Assembly: GCA_024742815.1 (NCBI GenBank)
Contig: JANSXX010000011.1
Coordinates: 50,850-114,849 of the forward strand
From: HXMU1420-13 sp024742815
GTDB lineage: Bacteria; Bacteroidota; Rhodothermia; Balneolales; Balneolaceae
DNA: 64,000 bases
Direction of reading: 5' to 3'
Both the position numbers and the translations under genes were made by a program. How positions within the stretch are numbered: the first letter of the stretch is position 1; the number at the start of each line of letters is the position of its first letter. The notes beneath the pieces were generated by a model that was not told the origin of the DNA, searched no databases, and saw only the letters and a list, made by a program, of their open reading frames with translations. Positions 44,998-53,336 of the stretch are shown piece after piece.

Positions 44998-46608
44998 ATG
45001 TCTGATTTGACCTTAGAAAAATTTGAAAACGAAGTTTATTTAGACTTCAACGACCCAACCATCGATGCTGCGCAGAAGAAAGCCATCGAGGAAGCCCGCG
45101 CCGGTTTTGGCAAAGAACATGATATGTATATTAATGGCGAATGGGTGAAAGGCGACTCAGGCACATTCGAAAGTATCAACCCATCGAACACCGACGAAGT
45201 AATCGGAACCTTTCAACTTGCCAGCACTGCACAGGCATTGGGTGCTTTAGATGCTGCTTGGGATGCATTCGAAACCTGGCAATATACTCCCGCTAAAGAA
45301 CGAGCAGAATACTTATTAAAAGCTGCCGATGTAATTAAGCGCCGAAGAATGGAGATTAACGCCTGGATGATCAGCGAAGCCGGGAAAAACTATCTGGAAG
45401 CTGACGCCGACACCGCCGAAGGCATCGACTTTTTGATTTACTACGCCTATGAAGCTATGCGTTTAGACGCCGGAATGCCAGTGAAAGACAGCTGGGGCGA
45501 CGCCAATAAAACCATTTACATGCCGCTGGGCGCCGGGGTTTCTATTTCGCCATGGAATTTCCCATTTGCTATTACACTAGGTATGGCCGCTGCTCCAATT
45601 GTAGCAGGAAATACCGTTGTTGCAAAACCATCGCCTGACACTCCAAAAATGGGACATATTATTGCAGAGATTTTCGAAGAAGTTGGATTACCCAAAGGCG
45701 TATTCAACTTTGTAACCGGAGAAAATATTGAAGTGGGTGAAGCACTAACTACCAGTCCTAAAACAAGATTTATTTCATTCACAGGCTCTAAAGCAGTTGG
45801 TCTGCACATGGCTGAAATCGCAGGAAAAGTGGTAGAAGGTCAGCATTTTCTTAAGCGTCTTGTTTGTGAATTAGGTGGAAAAAATGCTACGGTTGTTGAT
45901 GCTGATGCCGATATCGATTTGGCTGCTGAGGAAATCGTAAAAGGTGCTTTTGGTTTCCAGGGGCAGAAATGTTCGGCCGGCTCCAGAACTATTGTAGTTG
46001 AAAGTGTGTACGATGAATTGCTCAAGAAAGTGGTTGAAAAAACCAAAGCGCTGAAAGTGGGCGATGCCAAAGATAATTACCCAAATGGTCCGGTTGTGAA
46101 TCAGAAAGCCGTAGATAAAATCATGAGTTACATCGAAATCGGAAAAGAAGAAGGACGTTTACTCGCCGGCGGTAAATTAGCTGATACCGAAAACCCGGGT
46201 TTTTATATCGAACCAACCGTTTTTGCTGATGTAGCCGAAGATGCACGCATTGCCCAGGAAGAAATTTTTGGTCCGGTAACAGCTTTCATCAAAGCCAAAG
46301 ACACTGATGATGCGCTTCGTATCGCAAACAGTACACAATATGGATTAACCGGAGCTTATTTCAGCCGTAATCCTAAGAATATTGAGAAAGCGCTCCGCGA
46401 ATACAAAGTGGGGAACTTGTACATCAACAGAAAATGCACCGGTGCTTTAGTTGGTGCTCAGCCATTTGGTGGATTTAACATGAGCGGTACGGATGCCAAA
46501 GCCGGTGGTCGCGATTACTTGTTGTATTTCTTACAACCAAAGTCGATGACAGTTCGCCCGCATGAAGGCGTAGATATGAGTCTGCCTCAGTTTAGTTACA
46601 CTAAGTAA
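44998..46608 (+). CDS. pruA: L-glutamate gamma-semialdehyde (P5C) dehydrogenase
   Basis: 536 residues, aldehyde dehydrogenase fold. Converts glutamate semialdehyde to glutamate with NAD, the second step of proline catabolism. Catalytic Glu in CELGGKNATVV and Cys in FQGQKCSAGSR. The Rossmann motif FISFTGSKAVG and the C-terminal PFGGFNMSGTDAKAGGRDYL are typical of PruA/RocA, not of general ALDHs. It is the stand-alone form without proline dehydrogenase, which is not in the window. A strong terminator follows 20 bp later. Confidence 0.93.
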   Translation: MSDLTLEKFENEVYLDFNDPTIDAAQKKAIEEARAGFGKEHDMYINGEWVKGDSGTFESINPSNTDEVIGTFQLASTAQALGALDAAWDAFETWQYTPAKERAEYLLKAADVIKRRRMEINAWMISEAGKNYLEADADTAEGIDFLIYYAYEAMRLDAGMPVKDSWGDANKTIYMPLGAGVSISPWNFPFAITLGMAAAPIVAGNTVVAKPSPDTPKMGHIIAEIFEEVGLPKGVFNFVTGENIEVGEALTTSPKTRFISFTGSKAVGLHMAEIAGKVVEGQHFLKRLVCELGGKNATVVDADADIDLAAEEIVKGAFGFQGQKCSAGSRTIVVESVYDELLKKVVEKTKALKVGDAKDNYPNGPVVNQKAVDKIMSYIEIGKEEGRLLAGGKLADTENPGFYIEPTVFADVAEDARIAQEEIFGPVTAFIKAKDTDDALRIANSTQYGLTGAYFSRNPKNIEKALREYKVGNLYINRKCTGALVGAQPFGGFNMSGTDAKAGGRDYLLYFLQPKSMTVRPHEGVDMSLPQFSYTK

Positions 46609-46628
46609 CTGAGTGTCCGGTTTATCTA

Positions 46629-46666
46629 AAAAAAGCCCGCCAGTGATTAACTTGGCGGGCTTTTTT
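46629..46666 (+). terminator. Terminator between pruA and the ankyrin gene
   Basis: AAAAAAGCCCGCCA / TGGCGGGCTTTTTT with a 10-nt loop, G+C-rich core and T-run on both strands. It probably serves both convergent genes. Confidence 0.85.
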
Positions 46667-46691
46667 AATTTCTGATGATTATTACTCAAAG

Positions 46692-47396
46692 TTAATCTAA
46701 CTCTTCGTCTATGTCGTCGGGGGCGTCATCATCGGATACTAAGTCGTCCACATCTGGTGTGTCGTCGATCAAATCATCATCGTCGTCGTCATCATCAATA
46801 ACTTCTGCCTTCTTCTCTTTCGAAGGTTTTGCCACATAATTTGCGCCCGCTCTTTTTAGGATAATCGCAATATCATCCTGTTCGTTTTCTGTGGCAATGT
46901 TCATGGCTGTATCGTTGTTTCTGTCTTTCAAAAACAAATTCGCGCCCTGTTCCAGTAGATATTTTACTACATCTACATGTCCATCTTTGGCGGCAACCAT
47001 CAGTGCTGTGTGTCCCCATCGTTGTTGAAAATCAACATCTGCACCTTTTTCTACCAATAATTTAACCGCTTCCAGATTTCCATATCGAGCGGCCACAATT
47101 AATGCAAGCGAACTTACTTTCACGCCTTTTGAAAAGAAGTAGTTCATCATTTCGAGGTTGCCCACTTCAGCAGCACGTTGCAGAGCTGTTCCTCCCATTT
47201 TTGTTTCGATGCTTAAATCTGCGCCATTATCTCCCAGGTATTTAACAATATCAAAGTGATTTTTTTCGGCTGCAACAATAACCGCACTTGCACCACTGCT
47301 GTTTACTTCATTTAAATCTGCACCTTCTTTGTGAAGACGTTTTACGGTGTCAAAATCTCCGCTTCGGGCTGCATTTACTAGTTCTACTGAATTCAT
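46692..47396 (-). CDS. Ankyrin-repeat protein with acidic tail
   Basis: 234 residues with no signal peptide. About six ankyrin repeats (for example GASAVIVAAEKNHFDIVKYL, GGTALQRAAEVGNLEMMNYF, GHTALMVAAKDGHVDVVKYL) form the first 190 residues. The last 40 are almost all Asp/Glu, including eight consecutive Asp. Ankyrins mediate protein contact; the acidic tail may bind basic proteins or nucleic-acid-binding partners. It is the first of a housekeeping block that reads left, but its own role is unknown. Confidence 0.9.
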   Translation of the reverse strand: MNSVELVNAARSGDFDTVKRLHKEGADLNEVNSSGASAVIVAAEKNHFDIVKYLGDNGADLSIETKMGGTALQRAAEVGNLEMMNYFFSKGVKVSSLALIVAARYGNLEAVKLLVEKGADVDFQQRWGHTALMVAAKDGHVDVVKYLLEQGANLFLKDRNNDTAMNIATENEQDDIAIILKRAGANYVAKPSKEKKAEVIDDDDDDDDLIDDTPDVDDLVSDDDAPDDIDEELD

Positions 47397-47474
47397 CTCT
47401 TTCCTGTTTTTAACTTTGCGAGATAATAAAAAACCGATTTACGAACTCAAACTTTTAATTCACCTATTTCTTAA

Positions 47475-48389
47475 TTAAATGAACCGACCGGATACACTAT
47501 TTCCGGCCAAAAACTCGTCAGCACTCATTCTTCGTTTCCCCGGAAATTGCAATTCGAGCACTTCGATGGTACCGTCTGCGCATCCAACCAAAAGTTGATC
47601 GTTTTTGATCAGTATCTCTCCTGCATCAATATGGGCATCAGCTCCCGGTTTCGCTTTGTAAACATTAACTTTTTCATCCTTTAGCATCGCAAATGCTGTG
47701 GGAAATGGACTTAATCCGCGGATGAGGTTATGTACTTCATCTACATTTTTGGTGAAATCGATATGACAATGCTCTTTGAATAATTTGGGGGCCGGTGTAG
47801 CCTCTGCATCGTTTTGAGCTGCTAACTGATAGGAACCGGAATCGATTAAGTGAATGGCATCCACTAGGGCATCACTTCCCATCAATCGTAACCGTTCGTA
47901 GACATCACCGGTTGTTTCTTCCCATCCAATATCAGTTTCCCGTTGCAAAACTACTTTTCCGGTATCTACTTTTTCATCCAAAAAGAAAATGGTGCACCCG
48001 GTTTTTTCCTCTCCATGCATAATTGCCCAATGAATTGGAGCAGCGCCACGATATTTTGGCAATAGAGAAGCATGCAAGTTTACAGAACCGATTTTAGGAA
48101 TTTTTAGGATGGAAACCGGTAAAACTCGGAATGCGACTACCACCAGTAAATCCGGTTCGAGTTCGCTAATTCGTTTAGCAAACTCTTCTGATTTCAGATC
48201 CTCAACTTCAATAACAGGCAAACCTAATTCCAGCGCTTTTGCCTTTACAGGTGTTGGAGATAGTGATTTACCGCGCCCACGACGTTTGTCAACATTTGAA
48301 ACAACCGCCGAAATAGTATGCTTAGTGGCATGGAGTTTTTCCAAACTGGGAATCGCAAATTCTGGCGATCCCATAAAAACGATATTCAT
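47475..48389 (-). CDS. fmt: Methionyl-tRNA formyltransferase
   Basis: 304 residues. Formylates Met-tRNA(fMet) using 10-formyl-THF. The N-terminal strand MNIVFMGSPEFAIPSL and the signature NLHASLLPKYRGAAPIHW (catalytic Asn/His region) are present, and a C-terminal OB-like domain follows (EILIKNDQLLVGCADGTIEV). It starts 4 bp after the def stop, so fmt and def are co-translated. Confidence 0.97.
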   Translation of the reverse strand: MNIVFMGSPEFAIPSLEKLHATKHTISAVVSNVDKRRGRGKSLSPTPVKAKALELGLPVIEVEDLKSEEFAKRISELEPDLLVVVAFRVLPVSILKIPKIGSVNLHASLLPKYRGAAPIHWAIMHGEEKTGCTIFFLDEKVDTGKVVLQRETDIGWEETTGDVYERLRLMGSDALVDAIHLIDSGSYQLAAQNDAEATPAPKLFKEHCHIDFTKNVDEVHNLIRGLSPFPTAFAMLKDEKVNVYKAKPGADAHIDAGEILIKNDQLLVGCADGTIEVLELQFPGKRRMSADEFLAGNSVSGRFI

Positions 48390-48393
48390 AGGA

Positions 48394-48945
48394 TTATTTT
48401 GGTTTTACCGGATAGCTAGTTTCCCGGTTTCCGCTGTCAATTTCTTTAAGGTCTTTTTTGTGCATTCGTCGTCTAAAAGCACTTAAATAATCAATAAACA
48501 GTACTCCTTCCAGATGGTCAAATTCGTGCTGAATCACACGAGCAACCCAACCGTCAAATTCTCTGTTTTGTTCATTAAACTCACCATCTCTGTATTTAAC
48601 TAATACTTTTTCCGGGCGCGATACTTTATCTGTTACTTGCGGAATGCTGAGGCAACCCTCATCCATGGGAATTTTTTCTCCCTTTTTTTCGATAATCTCC
48701 GGATTGATAAAAACCATCGGCCCAAAAGTTTCCTCATCCTCATCTGCCATAGGGTCGGCATCCATCACAAAAATACTATGGTTGGAACCCACCTGAGGAG
48801 CTGCTAAACCAACGCCATCCGAATTGTACATGGTCTCAAACATGTCGTTTATAAACGATTGAATTTCAGGAGTTAAATCCTCAATTGGAGTGGTTTTTTG
48901 GCGTAAAATTGGGTCGTTATAAGTAACGATAGGCAGAATGGGCAT
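48394..48945 (-). CDS. def: Peptide deformylase
   Basis: 183 residues. Removes the formyl group from nascent proteins. All three metal motifs are seen: GVGLAAPQ, DEGCLSIPQ (Cys ligand) and VIQHEFDHLEG (two His and the catalytic Glu). The N-terminus MPILPIVTYNDPILRQKTTP is standard. It works with Fmt next door. Confidence 0.97.
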   Translation of the reverse strand: MPILPIVTYNDPILRQKTTPIEDLTPEIQSFINDMFETMYNSDGVGLAAPQVGSNHSIFVMDADPMADEDEETFGPMVFINPEIIEKKGEKIPMDEGCLSIPQVTDKVSRPEKVLVKYRDGEFNEQNREFDGWVARVIQHEFDHLEGVLFIDYLSAFRRRMHKKDLKEIDSGNRETSYPVKPK

Positions 48946-48959
48946 GAACTAAAACGCTT

Positions 48960-49382
48960 TCAATAATTTGATTCCATATATCGCTGTAAGATAAGGGCTG
49001 CCGCAATTCTATCCACGCGTTCTTTTTCTCTTCGTTTCTTTTTTGAGATGCCTGATTGCATCATTAAATCTTTAGCTTCAACGGAGGTATATCGCTCATC
49101 CATTTTTTTGATAGGAATATCTGGGAATTGTTTTTTTAAGCGATTGATGAATTCGTTTACACGATTTGTAGCTTTTCCTTCTTCTCCCTGTGTGGTAAGT
49201 GGCCATCCCACTACAAATGCATCTATGGTAGCGTTAGATGCAATATCTCTCAAAGCTGTGATCACTTCTTCGTGCGAGAATGTGCCAACCGGCGTGGCAA
49301 TAGTTTTTAGCAGATCGGTTTGGGCGATACCGATGCGTTTGTTACCAACATCGATACCGACCAACCGTGAATATGTCTGCAA
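48960..49382 (-). CDS. ruvX: Holliday-junction resolvase-like protein RuvX/YqgF
   Basis: 140 residues, RNase H fold. First strand LVGIDVGNKRIGIAQTD with the catalytic Asp. VVGWPLTTQGEEG and KMDERYTSVEAKDLM carry the other acidic residues, and the last acidic region is DRIAAALILQRYME. In most bacteria it takes part in 16S rRNA 5' end maturation as well as junction processing. 14 bp upstream of def. Confidence 0.93.
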   Translation of the reverse strand: MQTYSRLVGIDVGNKRIGIAQTDLLKTIATPVGTFSHEEVITALRDIASNATIDAFVVGWPLTTQGEEGKATNRVNEFINRLKKQFPDIPIKKMDERYTSVEAKDLMMQSGISKKKRREKERVDRIAAALILQRYMESNY

Positions 49383-49393
49383 AATGCTTCTGT

Positions 49394-49705
49394 TTATTTG
49401 TCTTCTAGAGGCTGACGCAAGAAAGACTTGAGCAATTTACTTGGCTTGAAATGGGTTTTACGGTGCGCAGGCACATAAATCACTTCATTTGTTTTTGGAT
49501 TTCTGGCTTTTGGTTTCGCCTTAGTTTCTTTTACCTCGAACACCCCGAAATCACGAATTTCTATTCTACATTCGGTGTTTGCAGACATCATGATCTCGCG
49601 AATCGCAACAATCACTCCATCTACCCATGGTTCTACTTTGATCATCGGTTCGCCTTTTGCTTCTGCAACGCGTCGAACGATGTCTCGTTTGGTGTATGTC
49701 ATCAT
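49394..49705 (-). CDS. HU/IHF-family DNA-bending protein
   Basis: 103 residues. The dimerising helices are KRDIVRRVAEAKG and VDGVIVAIREIMMS, the beta saddle is IRDFGVFEVKETK, and the DNA-inserting arm carries ARNPKTNEVIYV. One chain forms a homodimer. The start could be the first or second of two adjacent Met codons. It is 11 bp upstream of ruvX. Confidence 0.92.
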   Translation of the reverse strand: MMTYTKRDIVRRVAEAKGEPMIKVEPWVDGVIVAIREIMMSANTECRIEIRDFGVFEVKETKAKPKARNPKTNEVIYVPAHRKTHFKPSKLLKSFLRQPLEDK

Positions 49706-49866
49706 AACTTCTAGTCTTTAGATTTATGTGCTTTTTGCACGTTTTATTTATCCTTCCAGTTTGTTGTACGCTTCTTTTTTTCCTTAAGCTGTATGTTATA
49801 GCGTAAAAACAATTTTCGATAATATACTTAGTGGTTAAATCTATTGCAAAATAGATATAAGCTCAT

Positions 49867-52110
49867 TTATTCATAGCGCATCACGGTTTTAACGCCTTCT
49901 ACCCGTCCTAAGCGTTTCATAATTCTATCCAAATGTGAGAGTCCATCTACATACAAAGTGATAATCCCTTCGAACATACCTTCATCACTTGAAACATTAA
50001 TGCTTTTCATATTAGTAGATAAAGATTTTGAAAGTACGTCGGTAATATCGTTAATCATTCCTACTCTATCTTCTCCAATAACCCGCACTGCGCCCAGAAA
50101 TTTATTCTCGATATTTTTAGCCCATTGCACATCTACGATACGATGTCCTTCGGTTTTTAACAAATGCTGTGCGTTGTTGCACATAGTTCGGTGGATTTTA
50201 ACATCTCCGTTCCGGCTGATAAACCCTATCACATTATCACCGGGAATTGGATTACAACAATTGGCATACGAGTATTTTACGTTGCTTATGTCATCATCTA
50301 AAATCAGCGCATTTCCAGCAGCAATACTTCGTGCGTTGCTAATATATTCATCTTGAATTTCTTGCTCTGATTTCGCCGTTGTCTCCGTCGCATCTCCATC
50401 AATTCGGCCGGTACTTTTATATTTTTTAACCTCTTTGTACACGGTATTTACGTCGAGCGATCCGGTACCCATCTCATAAAACATATTTTGGGTATCATTA
50501 TACTTAAATCGCTTGGCTATTTTTGTGAGTTCCTGATCCGAAATTTCCACATTTCCACGATCTAAACGCTTTTGCCATAATTCCCGACCTTTATCAGAAA
50601 CAATACGCTGCTTTTGTTTGATAAACTGCCGGATGCGCGACTTCGCCTTATGCGTTACCACATCATCAATCCAATCCGGATTCAGGTTCACTTTATTACC
50701 GGTGATGATTTCAACCTGATCGCCGTTTCGAAGTTTTTGACGCAATGGAGCCATTTTTCCATTCACTTTAGAAGCCATGGCTCGCTCTCCTATTTCGCTG
50801 TGAATTTCGAAAGCGAAATCTATTGGTGTGGCATCAACCGGCAGGGTTTTAAGTTCGCCTTTAGGAGTGAACACATAGATTTCATCCTGATACAGATTCA
50901 ACTGAAAATCTTTCACAAAATCCATGGTTGAATCCGGGCGAGGATTATCTAAAACATCTCTTACCCAATTTACAAACCGGTCTAAGGATTCCGATCCTGC
51001 TTGCTCGCCCTCTTTATATTTCCAATGCGCGGCAAGACCTTTTTCTGCAATATTATCCATCCGCCGGGTACGAATCTGAATTTCAACTTTTTTCCCTCGG
51101 TTTGTAATTACGGTAGTATGTAGCGATTGGTATCCGTTTGCCTTTGGAACCGAAATGAAATCACGAAACCGTTCGGGTATGGGTGTGTACCAATCGGTGA
51201 TGATCGAATACACCCTCCAGCAATCTTCTTTTGTGTGAGGGTCTTCTAAAATGATACGAATCGCAAATAAATCGTAAATCTCTTCGAAAGGCTTCTGTTG
51301 CCGTTGCATTTTGCGATAGATCGAATAAATATGCTTTGGTCTGCCTTTTATCTCGAAACTAAATTTCTGTTTAATGAGCTGTCTGCCGATGGGCATCATA
51401 AACTCATCGATGAACGATTCGCGAGCGTCTTTCTTCTCTCTCAGTTTTCGAGCAATGAACTTAAAGGATGTAGGATCGATAGTTTTGAAGCATAAATCCT
51501 CAAGCTCATTTTTGATGTTGAATAATCCAAACCGATGCGCGAGCGGTGCATATAAATCCATCGTTTCGGCTGCAATCTGAATCTGCTTTTCTCTTCGCAG
51601 ATGTTGAATTGTGCGCATATTGTGTAATCGATCGGCGAATTTAATCAGGATTACGCGAATATCTTCTGCCATTGAAAGCAGAAGTTTCATAAAAGCTTCG
51701 GCTTGTTTACTGTCCCTACTTTTAAACACTCCCGCAATTTTTGTAACGCCGTCAATGATTACTGCAACTTCATCACCAAACCAAAAACGGATGTCTTCCA
51801 GTGTTACGTCGGTATCTTCGACCGTATCGTGCAATAGAGCAGAAATCACAGAAATATCATCAATATTGATTTCCTGAGCTACAATTTTAGCAACCTCAAC
51901 CGGATGATAATAATAAGGTTCGCCCGAGGCCCGTGTTAGCCCTTGGTGCGACATAAAACACAACTTAAACGCTTTAGAGATTGCTTCTTCATCCAACGTA
52001 TCCATATGCTCACGGCATATTTTTAATAGCTGCTTAAGATCTTCGCTTTGCGCTTGTTCGAGTTGATACTCGTCGAGATTATATTTTTCCAGAATCGATG
52101 CCTTGTCCAT
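49867..52110 (-). CDS. rel: Bifunctional (p)ppGpp synthetase/hydrolase (Rel/SpoT)
   Basis: 747 residues. Controls the stringent response. The HD hydrolase domain (about 40-190) keeps the key SALLHDTVEDTDVTLEDI, so hydrolysis is likely active. The synthetase domain (about 235-350) has RFRDFISVPKANGYQSLHTT. TGS follows near 390-450 (YVFTPKGELKTLPVDATPID). A zinc-finger-like region has CCNPIPGDNVIGF... MCNNAQHLL. The ACT domain closes the protein (AVRVIGEDRVGMINDITDVL). A single long Rel is usual in this phylum. No terminator seen downstream. Confidence 0.96.
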   Translation of the reverse strand: MDKASILEKYNLDEYQLEQAQSEDLKQLLKICREHMDTLDEEAISKAFKLCFMSHQGLTRASGEPYYYHPVEVAKIVAQEINIDDISVISALLHDTVEDTDVTLEDIRFWFGDEVAVIIDGVTKIAGVFKSRDSKQAEAFMKLLLSMAEDIRVILIKFADRLHNMRTIQHLRREKQIQIAAETMDLYAPLAHRFGLFNIKNELEDLCFKTIDPTSFKFIARKLREKKDARESFIDEFMMPIGRQLIKQKFSFEIKGRPKHIYSIYRKMQRQQKPFEEIYDLFAIRIILEDPHTKEDCWRVYSIITDWYTPIPERFRDFISVPKANGYQSLHTTVITNRGKKVEIQIRTRRMDNIAEKGLAAHWKYKEGEQAGSESLDRFVNWVRDVLDNPRPDSTMDFVKDFQLNLYQDEIYVFTPKGELKTLPVDATPIDFAFEIHSEIGERAMASKVNGKMAPLRQKLRNGDQVEIITGNKVNLNPDWIDDVVTHKAKSRIRQFIKQKQRIVSDKGRELWQKRLDRGNVEISDQELTKIAKRFKYNDTQNMFYEMGTGSLDVNTVYKEVKKYKSTGRIDGDATETTAKSEQEIQDEYISNARSIAAGNALILDDDISNVKYSYANCCNPIPGDNVIGFISRNGDVKIHRTMCNNAQHLLKTEGHRIVDVQWAKNIENKFLGAVRVIGEDRVGMINDITDVLSKSLSTNMKSINVSSDEGMFEGIITLYVDGLSHLDRIMKRLGRVEGVKTVMRYE

Positions 52111-52226
52111 AACAAATGATTAACCTGTACTTTAGCTAGGTTATCTTTTTAAAACAAACTTTTTTCTCTCTTTTTAAGCTCTAAACGTACAAAAAATGCG
52201 ATTCATTATTTTTGATGGAAAAGCGA

Positions 52227-52258
52227 TTGAGTTAGTGCATAATTAAGTTGTATATTTG
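52227..52258 (+). promoter_or_regulatory. Promoter of the tRNA-Leu region
   Basis: TTG (52227-52229) and TATATTTG (52251-52258) are 21 bp apart, a strong match to the Bacteroidota -33/-7 pair. Transcription would start near 52265, just before the broken tRNA-Leu, so the intact tRNA is the second unit in the transcript. Confidence 0.6.
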
Positions 52259-52271
52259 CACCCCTTGAAAA

Positions 52272-52341
52272 GCCGCGGTGGTGGAACCCACCTGCATCCA
52301 CAGATTACGGTGGGCAGGTTGGTAGACACTCACCCTCGGCA
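52272..52341 (+). pseudogene. Broken tRNA-Leu with a 32-bp palindromic insert
   Basis: GCCGCGGTGGTGGAA is identical to the 5' end of the intact tRNA-Leu at 52361. A 32-bp insert (52287-52318, ends CCCACC...GGTGGG) interrupts the D-arm. TTGGTAGACAC then continues the match. After that, only a 3' acceptor-like end, CCTCGGCA, remains; the anticodon arm, variable arm and most of the T-arm are missing. Not functional. Confidence 0.7.
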
Positions 52342-52360
52342 CTCTTATTGAATTTTTAAC

Positions 52361-52448
52361 GCCGCGGTGGTGGAATTGGTAGACACGTTGGACTTAAAAT
52401 CCAATGGCAGTTACAATTGCCGTGCCGGTTCGAGTCCGGCCCGCGGTA
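52361..52448 (+). tRNA. tRNA-Leu (UAA)
   Basis: 88 nt with a long variable arm. Acceptor GCCGCGG (52361-52367) pairs with CCGCGGT (52441-52447), discriminator A 52448. The anticodon loop contains TTAAAAT, anticodon TAA. The D-arm has GGTAGACAC and the T-loop TTCGAGT. CCA not encoded. Confidence 0.95.
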
Positions 52449-52450
52449 CT

Positions 52451-52484
52451 AGCCTGATTTCTTAATTGAGATCAGGCTTTTTTT
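52451..52484 (+). terminator. Terminator after tRNA-Leu
   Basis: AGCCTGAT / ATCAGGCT stem with a 12-nt loop, followed by seven T (52478-52484). Confidence 0.85.
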
Positions 52485-52580
52485 ATGGATTAATTTCCCG
52501 AAAATGAAGCCGAACGAGAACCCTATTTGAGTACAAATCGTACCTCGTAACTCTACACTCGCTTATTCAACACTCTCCTG

Positions 52581-52848
52581 CTTCTCGCAGGACTAAAGTC
52601 CTCGCTTGCTTATGCTCGATATCGATTCTAAGTTCCAAAACACATATTTAGTTATTGTCTAGATAAATTTTTAATCGGAAAACTATTTTTTGTGCAGATT
52701 TACTCAACTAAATTCAAAAAATAAAATTCAACCTTAGTTGATTGAAGCTGTAATCAGGAACCAACAATTCGTACCTCGTAACTCTACATTCGCCTATTCG
52801 TAACTCTCCAGATCTCTCATTCCATTCGAGATGGCAAAGAGGAGTGTT
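52581..52848. repeat. About 265-bp direct repeat, copy 1
   Basis: Begins CTTCTCGCAGGACTAAAGTC with a palindrome (AGGACTAAAGTCCT), continues through AAAACACATATTTAGTTATT and ends GGCAAAGAGGAGTGTT. Offset to copy 2 is 333-337 bp. Confidence 0.8.
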
Positions 52849-52917
52849 TGTGATCTTAAAGTGAGATCGAAGTTCAAAGTTCAATTGCTCAATGTTCAAG
52901 TGTTCGATGTTCCCCAG

Positions 52918-53181
52918 CTTCTCGCAGGATTAAAGTCCTCGCTTGCTTATGCTCGATATCGATTCAAAGTTCCAAAACACATATTTAGTTATTGTCTAGA
53001 TAAATTTATCGTCGGATAACTATTATTCGAGCAGATTAACTCACATAAACTTAAAAAATTTCTGCGTAGGTTGATTGAAGCTGTAAACAGGAAACAACAA
53101 TTCGTACCTCGTAACTCTACATTCGCCTATTCGTAACTCTCCAGATCTCTCATTCCATTCGAGATGGCAAAGAGGAGTGTT
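52918..53181. repeat. About 265-bp direct repeat, copy 2
   Basis: Same beginning, middle and end as copy 1, with substitutions mostly in the middle. The last 90 bp are almost unchanged between the copies. Confidence 0.8.
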
Positions 53182-53336
53182 AGAGATAACAATTTGAATT
53201 CGAGGTTCAAGTGTTCGATGTTCGAAGTTCATTTGTTCAATTGTACGAAGTTCGATTGTTTTCAATCAACGAAGCAATACTGCGCTCAGCAGCTTCGAAC
53301 TGTGTACTTTAGCGTAGTTGATCGATGTTCAGTTTG

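Larger units (their letters stand above)
52485..53336. other. Repeat-filled intergenic region (852 bp)
   Basis: No gene. It is largely two copies of a repeat of about 265 bp (52581-52848 and 52918-53181). Minus-strand frames at 52714-52899 and 53041-53265 both read NTPLCHLEWNERSGELRIGE because they lie in the repeats. Confidence 0.7.

Noticed and set aside
49451..49714. 87-codon frame opposite the HU-family gene
   Set aside because: Antisense shadow of a well supported gene.
52714..53265. Two minus-strand frames reading NTPLCHLEWNERSGE
   Set aside because: They arise from the same repeat DNA and encode the repeat's complement. No independent evidence of coding.
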